This document shows, piece by piece, positions 35,427-43,903 of a DNA stretch of 64,000 bases. Source of the stretch: Delftia tsuruhatensis NBRC 16741 (lineage in GTDB: Bacteria; Pseudomonadota; Gammaproteobacteria; Burkholderiales; Burkholderiaceae_C); contig NZ_BCTO01000051.1 of NCBI RefSeq assembly GCF_001571325.1, positions 1 to 64,000 on the forward strand, read 5' to 3'. The notes under the pieces are model-generated. The model was not told the origin of the DNA and searched no databases. It saw only the letters and a program-made list of their open reading frames with translations. Position numbers and translations under genes: made by a program. Numbering within the stretch: position 1 is the stretch's first letter; each line of letters opens with the position of its first letter.

Positions 35427-35681
35427 AGAAAACAACGGTTTTCTCTCCACGCCCATGGGCCTCCTGAACTCATGAGGCTGCTGGCCGGCCAGGACGTGAT
35501 GGTGGGCCAGGCGAAGGGGAACATCCCAGGAGTTCATGGTTTGCCCTGTATCGGATTCAGGCAGCTGTCTTGGAAAAAGACACTGAATCTGTCCAATGGC
35601 CAGACACTTTCGGCCCTGGCACGGGCTGCCTGGCCCCGGGGGCACAAGGCCGTCCCTGTCTTGGTGCCGCCTGGGCGTGCC

Positions 35682-35697
35682 TGGCACAAAGCATGCA
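35682..35697 (+). promoter_or_regulatory. Candidate sigma-54 promoter
   Basis: TGGCAC and, ten bases beyond its GG, GC within ATGCA give the GG-N10-GC spacing of a -24/-12 promoter. It lies 67 bp before the binding-protein start, in a 337-bp gap (35427-35763) where I see no gene. The rest of the gap shows only a weak hairpin at 35427-35444. Confidence 0.45.
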
Positions 35698-35763
35698 TGG
35701 TCCCCTTGCAAAACGGCAGGCCCAGCCAGGCCATCAAGCCGCAAACCCCAAAGGAGACAAACC

Positions 35764-36957
35764 ATGCACCGCCGCCCCTTCCTCCATTGCGCCATCGCAC
35801 TCGCCGCCATGGCCGTTGCAGCTCCTGCTGCACTGGCCCAGCAGGGCGAGATCCGCATTGCCCACGTCTACAGCAAGACCGGCGCGCTGGAGGCCTATGG
35901 CAAGCAGACCCAGGCCGGGCTGCTGATGGGGCTGGAGTACGCCACGGGCGGCAGCATGGCGGTGAATGGCAAAAAGCTGGTGGTGATCGAGAAGGACGAC
36001 CAGGGCAAGCCCGACCTGGGCAAGAGCCTGCTGGCCACGGCGTATTCCGATGACAAGGCCGATCTGGCCGTGGGGCCCACGTCGTCCGGCGTGGCGCTGG
36101 CCATGCTGCCGGTGGCCGAGGAGTACAAGAAGATTTTGCTGGTGGAGCCGGCCGTGGCCGATTCGATCACGGGCGACAAGTGGAACAAGTACATCTTCCG
36201 CACGGGCCGCAACTCCAGCCAGGACGCCATCAGCAATGCGGTGGCCATCGACAGGGCGGGCGTGACGATTGCCACGCTGGCCCAGGACAACGCCTTCGGC
36301 CGCGACGGGGTGAAGGCCTTCAAGGACGCCATCAAGAAGGGCAAGCTGGCGCATGAAGAGTACCTGCCTGCCGCCACCACGGATTTCACGGCAGGGGCGC
36401 AGCGGCTGATCGACAAGCTCAAGGACCAGCCGGGCAGGAAGATCATCTGGATCGTCTGGGCCGGGGCGGGCAATCCGTTCAAGATCGCGGACCTGGACCT
36501 CAAGCGCTACGGGATCGATATCGCCACGGGCGGCAACATCCTGCCCGCCATGGCGGCCTACAAGAATCTGCCGGGCATGGAGGGCGCCACGTACTACTAC
36601 TACGGCATTCCCAAGAACCCGGTGAACGAGGCGCTGGTGTCCATGCACTACAAGCAGTACAAGACGCCGCCGGATTTCTTCACGGCCGGCGGCTTCTCTG
36701 CGGCCATGGCCATCGTGACGGCGCTCAAGAAGACAGGTGGAGACACCAAGACCAACGGTCTGATCAAGGCCATGGAGGGCATGAGCTTCGACACGCCCAA
36801 GGGCCAGATGACCTTCCGCAAGGAAGACCACCAGGCCCTGCAGAGCATGTACCACTTCAAGATCCGCGTGGACCCGGCGCTGGCCTGGGGCGTGCCGGAA
36901 CTGGTGCGCGAGATCAAGCCCGAGGAGATGCAGGTTCCCATCCGCAACGGCCGCTGA
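35764..36957 (+). CDS. LivK-type ABC substrate-binding protein
   Basis: A 397-residue periplasmic binding protein of the branched-chain-amino-acid/amide class. The signal peptide ends ALAQ near residue 24. The mature part starts EIRIAHVYSKTGALEAYGKQTQAGLLMGLEYATGG, split by short loops, with typical class I type 2 motifs GPTSSGVALAML and TLAQDNAFGRDG. It is the first gene of a five-gene ABC operon. The real ligand is unknown: the order (SBP, two ATPases, two permeases) and the downstream hydrolases hint at a short hydroxy-acid rather than leucine. Confidence 0.85.
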   Translation: MHRRPFLHCAIALAAMAVAAPAALAQQGEIRIAHVYSKTGALEAYGKQTQAGLLMGLEYATGGSMAVNGKKLVVIEKDDQGKPDLGKSLLATAYSDDKADLAVGPTSSGVALAMLPVAEEYKKILLVEPAVADSITGDKWNKYIFRTGRNSSQDAISNAVAIDRAGVTIATLAQDNAFGRDGVKAFKDAIKKGKLAHEEYLPAATTDFTAGAQRLIDKLKDQPGRKIIWIVWAGAGNPFKIADLDLKRYGIDIATGGNILPAMAAYKNLPGMEGATYYYYGIPKNPVNEALVSMHYKQYKTPPDFFTAGGFSAAMAIVTALKKTGGDTKTNGLIKAMEGMSFDTPKGQMTFRKEDHQALQSMYHFKIRVDPALAWGVPELVREIKPEEMQVPIRNGR

Positions 36958-36960
36958 GCA

Positions 36961-37743
36961 ATGTTGCGCACAGAGGATCTGACCATCCGCTTCGGGGGCC
37001 ATGTGGCCGTCAACGGCGTGAGCTGCGCTTTCGAGCCGGGCACGCTGACGGCCATCGTGGGCCCCAACGGGGCGGGCAAGACCACGTATTTCAACCTGAT
37101 CTCGGGGCAGCTCAAGGCCACGGCCGGGCGCGTGCTGCTGGGCGGGCGCGAGCTGACGGGGCTGGCCCCTTCGGCGCGCACGCGGGCCGGGCTGGGGCGA
37201 GCGTTCCAGCTCACCAATCTGTTCCCGCACCTGAGCGTGCTGGAGAACGTGCGCCTGGCCGTGCAGGCGCGCGACGAGGGGCCGCACCGGCGCGGCCTGA
37301 ACCTGTGGAGCATCTGGAGCGACCACCGGGCATTGACGCAGCGGGCGCTGCACATCCTCGACCAGGTGGCCCTGTCCGCCCGGCGCGACGAGGCCGTGGC
37401 CGCGCTGCCGCATGGCGACCAGCGCAAGCTGGAGGTGGCCTTGCTGATGGCGCTGGAACCCCAGGTCTATATGTTCGACGAGCCCACGGCGGGCATGAGC
37501 CATGACGAGGCGCCGGTGATCCTGGACCTGATACGCAAGCTCAAGCAGGACCGCAGCAAGATCATCCTGCTGGTGGAGCACAAGATGGATGTGGTGCGCG
37601 AGCTGGCCGACCGCATCATCGTGCTGACCAATGGCACGCTGGTGGCCGATGGGCCGCCGGCCGAGGTCATTGCCTCGCCTGTGGTGCAGCAGGCCTACCT
37701 GGGTGTGATGCCGGAGCAGGGCGCTGTGAAGGAGGCCGCATGA
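36961..37743 (+). CDS. LivG-type ABC ATPase
   Basis: A 260-residue cytoplasmic ATPase. Walker A is GPNGAGKT, the Q loop lies in AFQLTNLFPHLSVLENV, and the degenerate signature LPHGDQRKLEVA is typical of LivG rather than the canonical LSGGQ. Walker B is VYMFDEPTAGMS. It begins 3 bp after the binding-protein stop and overlaps the next ATPase by 4 bp. It energises the permease pair together with LivF. Confidence 0.88.
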   Translation: MLRTEDLTIRFGGHVAVNGVSCAFEPGTLTAIVGPNGAGKTTYFNLISGQLKATAGRVLLGGRELTGLAPSARTRAGLGRAFQLTNLFPHLSVLENVRLAVQARDEGPHRRGLNLWSIWSDHRALTQRALHILDQVALSARRDEAVAALPHGDQRKLEVALLMALEPQVYMFDEPTAGMSHDEAPVILDLIRKLKQDRSKIILLVEHKMDVVRELADRIIVLTNGTLVADGPPAEVIASPVVQQAYLGVMPEQGAVKEAA

Positions 37744-38483
37744 CGCTCGACCACAGTTCCCACCCCAACCTGCTCGAACTGTCGGGCGTGCACACGCATA
37801 TCGGGGCCTATCACATCCTGCATGGCGTGGACCTGGCCGTGCCGCGCGGGCAGCTGACCATGCTGCTGGGGCGCAACGGCGCGGGCAAGACGACCACGCT
37901 GCGCACCATCATGGGCCTGTGGCGGGCCAGCCAGGGGCGCATCGCCTTTGGCGGGGCCGACATCACGGCCCTGCCCACGCCGGCGATCGCGCGGCTGAAC
38001 ATTGCCTATGTGCCCGAGAACATGGGCATCTTCGCGGACCTGACGGTGCAGGAGAACCTGCTGCTGGCCGCACGCGGCGCCTCGCGCGCCGACCGCATGG
38101 ACGCGCAGCGGCTGCAGTGGATCTTCGGCATGTTCCCGGCCGTGGAGAAGTTCTGGAACCACCCGGCCGGAAAGCTGTCAGGCGGGCAAAAGCAGATGGT
38201 GGCGGTGGCGCGCGCCATCGTGGAGCCGCGCGACCTGCTGATCGTGGACGAGCCCAGCAAGGGCCTGGCACCGGCCATCATCGAGAACATGATCGCGGCC
38301 TTCGCCCAGCTCAAGGCGGGCGGCACGACGATTGTGCTGGTGGAGCAGAACCTGGGCTTTGCGCGCCGCCTGGGCGACCGCGTGGCGGTGATGGACAACG
38401 GCCGCGTGGTGCACGCGGGCGGCATGGCCGAGTTCTCGGCAGACGCGGCGTTGCAGCAGTCGCTGCTGGGGCTTTCGCTATGA
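37740..38483 (+). CDS. LivF-type ABC ATPase
   Basis: A 247-residue cytoplasmic ATPase. Walker A is GRNGAGKTT, the signature is LSGGQKQMVAVARA and Walker B is LLIVDEPSKGLAP, with the LivF-type VPENMGIFADLTVQENL before it. Its ATG overlaps the livG stop (ATGA), and its own stop overlaps the next start the same way. The tight overlaps show a single translationally coupled unit. Confidence 0.88.
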   Translation: MTLDHSSHPNLLELSGVHTHIGAYHILHGVDLAVPRGQLTMLLGRNGAGKTTTLRTIMGLWRASQGRIAFGGADITALPTPAIARLNIAYVPENMGIFADLTVQENLLLAARGASRADRMDAQRLQWIFGMFPAVEKFWNHPAGKLSGGQKQMVAVARAIVEPRDLLIVDEPSKGLAPAIIENMIAAFAQLKAGGTTIVLVEQNLGFARRLGDRVAVMDNGRVVHAGGMAEFSADAALQQSLLGLSL

Positions 38484-39472
38484 ACAAGCTGAACAGGCTG
38501 GATGTGGATTTCAAGCCGCTGCTGCTGGTGCCCGTGCTGGCCCTGGCGGCGCTGCCGCTGGTGGGCTCGGGCTCGACCTGGCTGACGCTGACGGTGGCGG
38601 GGCTGGCCATGGGGATGATCGTGTTCATCATCGCCTCGGGGCTGACGCTGGTGTTCGGGCTGATGGATGTGCTGAACTTCGGCCACGGCGTGTTCATCGC
38701 GCTGGGCGCCTTCGTGGCCACCAGCGTGCTGGGCGCCATGGGCGACTGGACGGGGTCGGACCAGCTGTGGCGCAACCTGCTGGCCGTGCTGCCGGCCATG
38801 GTGGTGGCCATGCTGGTGGCGGGCGCCATCGGGCTGGCGTTCGAGCGCTTCATCGTGCGGCCCGTGTACGGCCAGCATCTCAAGCAGATCCTGATCACCA
38901 TGGGCGGCATGATCATCGGGGAGGAGCTGATCAAGCTCATCTGGGGCCCGCAGCAGATTCCGCTGCCGCTGCCCCAGGGCATGAAGGGCGCCTGGCTGCT
39001 GGGCGATGCCGCCGTGGAAAAGTACCGCGTGGTGGCCGTGCTGGTGGGGCTGGCGGTGTTTGCCCTGCTGGCCTGGACGCTGTCGCGCACCAAGATCGGC
39101 CTGCTGATCCGCGCAGGCGTGCAGGACCGCGAGATGGTGGAGGCCCTGGGCTACCGCGTGCGCCGCCTGTTCGTGGGCGTGTTCGTGGCGGGCTCGGCCC
39201 TGGCCGGGCTGGGTGGGGTGATGTGGGGCATGTACCAGCAGAGCGTGGTGCCGCAGATGGGGGCGCAGGTGAATGTGCTGATCTTCATCGTGATCATCAT
39301 CGGCGGGCTGGGCAGCACGGGCGGGGCGCTGATCGGCGCGCTGCTGGTGGGGCTGATGGCCAACTACACGGGGTTCCTGGTGCCCAAGGTGGCGCTGTTC
39401 TCCAACATCGCGCTGATGGTGGCCATCCTGCTGTGGCGGCCTCAGGGCGTCTATCCCGTGGCGAACCGCTGA
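38480..39472 (+). CDS. LivH-type ABC permease
   Basis: A 330-residue inner-membrane permease with about 8-9 hydrophobic segments. It shows the LivH start-region motif GLTLVFGLMDVLNFGHGVFIALGAF divided over two helices, the ATPase-contact loop with QDREMVEALGYRVRRLFVGVFVAGS cut by a turn, and IVIIIGGLGSTGGALIGALLVG. It overlaps livF by 4 bp. It pairs with the LivM-type gene that follows. Confidence 0.87.
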   Translation: MNKLNRLDVDFKPLLLVPVLALAALPLVGSGSTWLTLTVAGLAMGMIVFIIASGLTLVFGLMDVLNFGHGVFIALGAFVATSVLGAMGDWTGSDQLWRNLLAVLPAMVVAMLVAGAIGLAFERFIVRPVYGQHLKQILITMGGMIIGEELIKLIWGPQQIPLPLPQGMKGAWLLGDAAVEKYRVVAVLVGLAVFALLAWTLSRTKIGLLIRAGVQDREMVEALGYRVRRLFVGVFVAGSALAGLGGVMWGMYQQSVVPQMGAQVNVLIFIVIIIGGLGSTGGALIGALLVGLMANYTGFLVPKVALFSNIALMVAILLWRPQGVYPVANR

Positions 39473-39485
39473 AGGAGTGATCGAC

Positions 39486-40553
39486 ATGCTCAACCGATTG
39501 CTTTCCGGCGACCTGCCGCGCAGCCGCGTGCTGGCGGTGCTGCTGCTGTTGATTTTCCTGGGGCTGGCGGCGGCGCCGTTCGTGTTCCCTGGCGTGAAGG
39601 CGCTGAACGTGGCGGCCAAGGTGCTGATCTTCGTGGTGCTGGTGGCCAGCTTCGATCTGCTGCTGGGCTACACCGGCATCGTGAGCTTTGCGCACACCAT
39701 GTTCTTCGGCATTGGCGCCTATGGCGTTGCGATTGCATCGTCGCGCATGGGCGCGGGCTGGGGTGCGCTGGCGCTGGGCCTGGGCGCGGCGCTGCTGGTG
39801 TCGCTGCTGCTGTCGCTGGCCATCGGCCTGTTCTCGCTGCGCGTGCGGGCCATCTTCTTTGCCATGATCACGCTGGCCGTGGCGGCGGCGTTCCAGACGC
39901 TGGCCTCCCAACTGTCGGAATGGACGGGCGGGGAGGACGGGCTGAGCTTCAAGCTGCCCGAGTGGCTGTCGCCCAGCTTCGAGCCCTTCGAGAACGAGGT
40001 GCTGGGCGTGCTGATCGACGGGCGCATCATCACCTACTACCTGCTGTTCGTGCTGGCCGTGGCGCTGGTGCTGGCGCTGCTGCGCATCGTCAATTCCCCG
40101 TTCGGCCGCGTGCTGCAGGCCATCCGCGAGAACGAGTTCCGTGCCGAGGCCATCGGCTACCGGGTGGTGGTGTACCGCACCCTGTCCAGCGTGCTGTCGG
40201 CCCTGTTCGCCTGTGTGGCCGGTGCCATGCTGGCGCTGTGGCTGCGCTATAACGGGCCCGATACCTCGCTGTCGTTCGAGATCATGATGGACTGCCTGCT
40301 GATCGTGGTGATCGGCGGCATGGGCACCATCTATGGCGCGGCGATCGGCTCGGTGCTGTTCCTCATCGCCCAGAGCTATCTGCAGGACCTGCTGCGCGTG
40401 GCCAGCGAGGCCGCGCACAGCCTGCCCTGGCTGGCCGCGCTGCTGTCGCCCGACCGCTGGCTGCTGTGGCTGGGCGTGCTGTTCGTGTTGTCGGTCTACT
40501 ATTTCCCCACGGGCGTCGTGGGGCGTCTGCGTTCTTCCCGCGCCGGAGCCTGA
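39486..40553 (+). CDS. LivM-type ABC permease
   Basis: A 355-residue permease with about 9-10 membrane segments. LivM-type landmarks are DLLLGYTGIVSFAHTMFFG, FALMITLAVA-like RAIFFAMITLAVAAAF, and the coupling helix NEFRAEAIGYRVV. IGGMGTIYGAAIGSVL follows near the end. The ATG at 39486 has AAGGAG 7 bp before it; a GTG at 39477 is less likely. It closes the ABC operon, 52 bp before the oligomer hydrolase gene. Confidence 0.87.
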   Translation: MLNRLLSGDLPRSRVLAVLLLLIFLGLAAAPFVFPGVKALNVAAKVLIFVVLVASFDLLLGYTGIVSFAHTMFFGIGAYGVAIASSRMGAGWGALALGLGAALLVSLLLSLAIGLFSLRVRAIFFAMITLAVAAAFQTLASQLSEWTGGEDGLSFKLPEWLSPSFEPFENEVLGVLIDGRIITYYLLFVLAVALVLALLRIVNSPFGRVLQAIRENEFRAEAIGYRVVVYRTLSSVLSALFACVAGAMLALWLRYNGPDTSLSFEIMMDCLLIVVIGGMGTIYGAAIGSVLFLIAQSYLQDLLRVASEAAHSLPWLAALLSPDRWLLWLGVLFVLSVYYFPTGVVGRLRSSRAGA

Positions 40554-40605
40554 CCAGGGCCCCTGGCGCATTCGTGCATCAGAGAACTACCACAAGGAGA
40601 TGGGC

Positions 40606-42810
40606 ATGTTGAAGCGTGAAGAGATGGTGTCGTCGATTCCTGCAACCCCGTGGCGCTGGGCCGTCACGGCGTTGGCGGCGGCCGCGCTGGCGGCCTGCGG
40701 CAGCGGCGAGCGTGAGCCCAGCAACGACCTGCCCAAGGGCTTTACCGAGCTGGGCGCCACGGTGTATCCGGCCACGGCCACCGGCACGGGTGCCACGGCA
40801 GCCACGCAGGACTTGCTGACGGGCGGCCTGGGCAAGACGGGCCTGGGCGCCGCAGCTGCGCCCCTGTACGCGGACCCGGCCAATCCCACGGCGGCGGAGC
40901 TGCGGCGCAATGCGCTGTACTCCAACTACCGGGGCATCCTGGACCCCACGGCGGGCGGCGGCTACGGCACGCTGTACGGCCCCAACATCACGGCAGACGG
41001 GCAGGTGACTGCGGGCGAAGGGCTGATCCCCGGGCGCGAGTACCTGGCCGTGCTGGACGACGGCACGGGCCGCAAGCAGACCATGGTGGCCGTGCAGGTG
41101 CCGGACAGCTTTGACCGCAACCGGCCCTGCATCGTGCTGGGCCCGTCCTCGGGCTCGCGCGGCGTGTATGGCGCCATCGGCACGGCGGGCGAGTGGGGCC
41201 TGAAAAAGGGCTGCGCCGTGGCGCTGACCGACGCGGGCAAGGGCGTGGGCCTGCACAACCTGAGCGACGACACCGTCAACAAGCTGGACGGCACCCGCGC
41301 CACGCGCACGGATGCCGGCAGCCTGTCCTTCTTTGCCGCACGGCTGACCGATGCGGCGCGCGCCGCCTACAACGCGGCGTTTCCCAACCGCATTGCCATC
41401 AAGCACGCGCATTCCCAGCAGAACCCTGAAAAGGACTGGGGCAACGACACGCTGGCCGCGGCCCGCTATGCGCTGTACGTGCTCAATGCCCGCTATGGCA
41501 CCACGCAGGACCCCGTGCCCTTCGGCAAGGACAACACGCTGGTGCTGGCGGGCTCGGCCTCCAACGGCGGCGCGGCCGTGCTGCGCGCGGCCGAGCTGGA
41601 TACGGACGGCCTGATCGACGGCGTGGTGGCCTCCGAACCCGTGACCGAGATGCCCACGCGCCAGGGCTACACCATTGCCGTGGGCAATGCGACCATGCCC
41701 AACCCGGGCCGCACGCTGGCCGAGTACACCACCTACGGCAACATCTACCAGCCCTGCGCGGCGCTGGCGCCCGATGCGGCGCTGACCGAGACATCCATCT
41801 TCAACTACATAGGCCTCACCGCCATGACGGCGCGTGCCGAGGCACGCTGCACCAGCCTGGCCGCCAAGGGCCTGGTCATCGGCGCCACCACGGCCGACCG
41901 CGCCGCCAATGCGCTGAGCAAGCTGCGCCTGTACGGCTGGACGCGTGACCACGACCGCATGCACAACGCCCACTACGCGCTGGGCAACGGCCCCATCCTG
42001 TCGGCCATGTACACCATGGCCTATGGCCGGTTTGGCGTGGATGCCAACCTGTGCCGCACCAGCTTTGCGGCCGCCAATGCCACGGGCGACGTGGTGCCCG
42101 CCACGGGGGCCGCGCTGGCCCAGAGCTTTGCCACGGCCAATGGCACGGCCAACGGCACGCCCGCCACGGTGGTCTACAACGACTCGGTGGGCGGGGCCAA
42201 GGCCTGGCAGTTTGCCGTGTCGCCCTCCACGCGCGTGGCCGACTTCGGGCTGGACAACGCGCTGTGCCAGCACGCGCTGGTGACGGGCTTCGATCCGGTG
42301 ACCGGCTTCAACCTGTCCGAGAGCAGCGTGCCCACGCGCGCCCAGAGCGACGCCGTGCGCGCCGGCATCAACGAGGTGCTGCATACCGGCAGGCTGCGCG
42401 GCAAGCCCACCATCATCGTGGCGGGCCGCAGCGATGCGCTGGTGCCGGTCAACCACAATGCGCGCGCCTACACGGTGCTCAACCGTGGCCTGGATGGCTC
42501 CAGCACGCGGCTGCGCTATATCGAGGTGGTGAATGCCCAGCATTTCGATGCCTTCCTGCCGTTCTCGGGCTTCGACACGCGCTTCGTGCCGCTGCACCCG
42601 TACTTCAACCAGGCCATGGATGCCGTGTGGGCCAACCTGCGCAGCAGCACCGCGCTGCCCGCCAGCCAGGTGGTGCGCACCACACCGCGCGGCGGCCAGC
42701 CGGGCGCGGCGCCTGCCATCACGGCGGCCCAGGTGCCGCCCTTCGTGACGCGGCCCGCAACGGCCAACACCATCGAGGTCAGCGACGGGCTGATCCGCAT
42801 CCCTGAGTGA
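40606..42810 (+). CDS. 3-Hydroxybutyrate oligomer hydrolase, lipoprotein
   Basis: A 734-residue protein that I recognise as the 3HB-oligomer hydrolase family (PF10605), which cleaves soluble oligomers released from poly-3-hydroxybutyrate into monomers. The signal peptide has a lipobox LAAC near residue 28. The likely nucleophile is Ser319 in GSASNGG, followed by DGVVASEP. A C-terminal GRSDALVPVNHNARAY and AQHFDAFLPF probably supply Asp and His. RBS AAGGAG lies 6 bp upstream. It is in line with the ABC operon, 52 bp after it. Confidence 0.82.
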   Translation: MLKREEMVSSIPATPWRWAVTALAAAALAACGSGEREPSNDLPKGFTELGATVYPATATGTGATAATQDLLTGGLGKTGLGAAAAPLYADPANPTAAELRRNALYSNYRGILDPTAGGGYGTLYGPNITADGQVTAGEGLIPGREYLAVLDDGTGRKQTMVAVQVPDSFDRNRPCIVLGPSSGSRGVYGAIGTAGEWGLKKGCAVALTDAGKGVGLHNLSDDTVNKLDGTRATRTDAGSLSFFAARLTDAARAAYNAAFPNRIAIKHAHSQQNPEKDWGNDTLAAARYALYVLNARYGTTQDPVPFGKDNTLVLAGSASNGGAAVLRAAELDTDGLIDGVVASEPVTEMPTRQGYTIAVGNATMPNPGRTLAEYTTYGNIYQPCAALAPDAALTETSIFNYIGLTAMTARAEARCTSLAAKGLVIGATTADRAANALSKLRLYGWTRDHDRMHNAHYALGNGPILSAMYTMAYGRFGVDANLCRTSFAAANATGDVVPATGAALAQSFATANGTANGTPATVVYNDSVGGAKAWQFAVSPSTRVADFGLDNALCQHALVTGFDPVTGFNLSESSVPTRAQSDAVRAGINEVLHTGRLRGKPTIIVAGRSDALVPVNHNARAYTVLNRGLDGSSTRLRYIEVVNAQHFDAFLPFSGFDTRFVPLHPYFNQAMDAVWANLRSSTALPASQVVRTTPRGGQPGAAPAITAAQVPPFVTRPATANTIEVSDGLIRIPE

Positions 42811-42872
42811 GCCAGGCCCCGGGGCGGCCGGCTGCCACGGCGGCCGGCCGCTCCTGCACAGAGATTTCTTCC

Positions 42873-43793
42873 ATGGCTTCCACAGCATCACCCTCGTCCG
42901 CATCCCCTTTTGTTGCCGTGCCGGATTCCCGCTACGCGCACTGCTCGGGCTATGAGATCCACTACATGGACTGGCAGCCTGCGCCCGGCGCGGAGCCTGC
43001 AGGTACGGTCATCGCCTGGCACGGGCTGGCACGCACGGGGCGCGACATGGATGCGCTGGCGCAGTTCCTGGCGGGGCAGGGCTGGCGCGTGGTCTGCCCC
43101 GACACGCTGGGCCGGGGCCTGAGCCAGTGGAGCCGCGCGCCGCGCGAGGAATACCGGCTGGGCTTCTACGCCCGCATTGCGCGCGGGCTGTTCGATGCGC
43201 TGGGGCTGGAGCGCGCGCATTGGGTGGGCACGTCCATGGGCGGGGCCATCGGCACGGTCTGCGCCTCGGGCCTGTTCGAGCCTTCGCTGCGCGCACGCAT
43301 TGCGACGCTGGTGCTCAACGACAATGCGCCGCAACTGGCCGAGTCAGCGCTGGCGCGCATCAAGGCCTATGCGGGCGAGCCGCCGGCCTTCGACACCGTG
43401 GGCGAGCTGGAGGCGTTCTTTCGCCAGGCCTACCAGCCCTATGGCTGGCTCGGCGACTCCGAGTGGCGCAAGCTCACCGAAACCAGCGTGCGCCGCCTGC
43501 CCGATGGGCGCGTCACGCCGCACTACGACCCGGCCATGATCGAGCAGTTCACTGCCCATGACGACGACTACGGCATCTGGCCGCACTACGACGCGCTGGA
43601 GATCCCCGTGCTGCTGCTGCGGGGTGTGGACTCGGACCTGGTGCTGCCCGAGGTGGCCAGGGAAATGACCACGCGCGGCCCCGGCGCGCGCGGCCTGCTG
43701 CACTGGCAGGAGGTGCCCGGCTGCGGCCATGCGCCGGCGCTGAACGTGCCCGCGCACTGGCAATGGGTGCTGGAGCATCTGCAGCGCGGCTGA
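42873..43793 (+). CDS. Alpha/beta hydrolase
   Basis: A 306-residue alpha/beta-fold hydrolase with no signal peptide. The oxyanion-side motif WHGLARTGRDMD, the nucleophile elbow GTSMGG with Ser121, the acid in LRGVDSDLV, and the His in GCGHAP near residue 290 make a complete catalytic triad. It begins 62 bp after the oligomer hydrolase. Esterase or dienelactone-type chemistry is possible; the substrate is unknown, though the neighbour suggests hydroxyalkanoate esters. Confidence 0.8.
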   Translation: MASTASPSSASPFVAVPDSRYAHCSGYEIHYMDWQPAPGAEPAGTVIAWHGLARTGRDMDALAQFLAGQGWRVVCPDTLGRGLSQWSRAPREEYRLGFYARIARGLFDALGLERAHWVGTSMGGAIGTVCASGLFEPSLRARIATLVLNDNAPQLAESALARIKAYAGEPPAFDTVGELEAFFRQAYQPYGWLGDSEWRKLTETSVRRLPDGRVTPHYDPAMIEQFTAHDDDYGIWPHYDALEIPVLLLRGVDSDLVLPEVAREMTTRGPGARGLLHWQEVPGCGHAPALNVPAHWQWVLEHLQRG

Positions 43794-43903
43794 GCATCAA
43801 CCCGGGCCGGGCGCGGATGTTGCAGCCGCGCTAGCATTTGCGACGGGTGCAGCCTCGCCTTCTTTTTCGGGTGCGGGCACCGTCTGGGCAAGAGAGGCCT
43901 GAC

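Noticed and set aside
35427..35444. Hairpin after the FMN reductase gene as a terminator
   Set aside because: The 7-bp stem is AT-rich and weak, and no T-run follows it on either strand.
35617..35632. TGGCACG-containing sequence as a sigma-54 promoter
   Set aside because: The GG and GC elements are only 8 bases apart instead of 10, so it does not fit; the better-spaced site is at 35682.
35409..35858. Open frame on the minus strand filling the gap before the LivK-type gene
   Set aside because: It runs into the signal-peptide region of the binding-protein gene, has no recognisable domain, and its coding pattern is weak. The gap is better explained as a promoter region.
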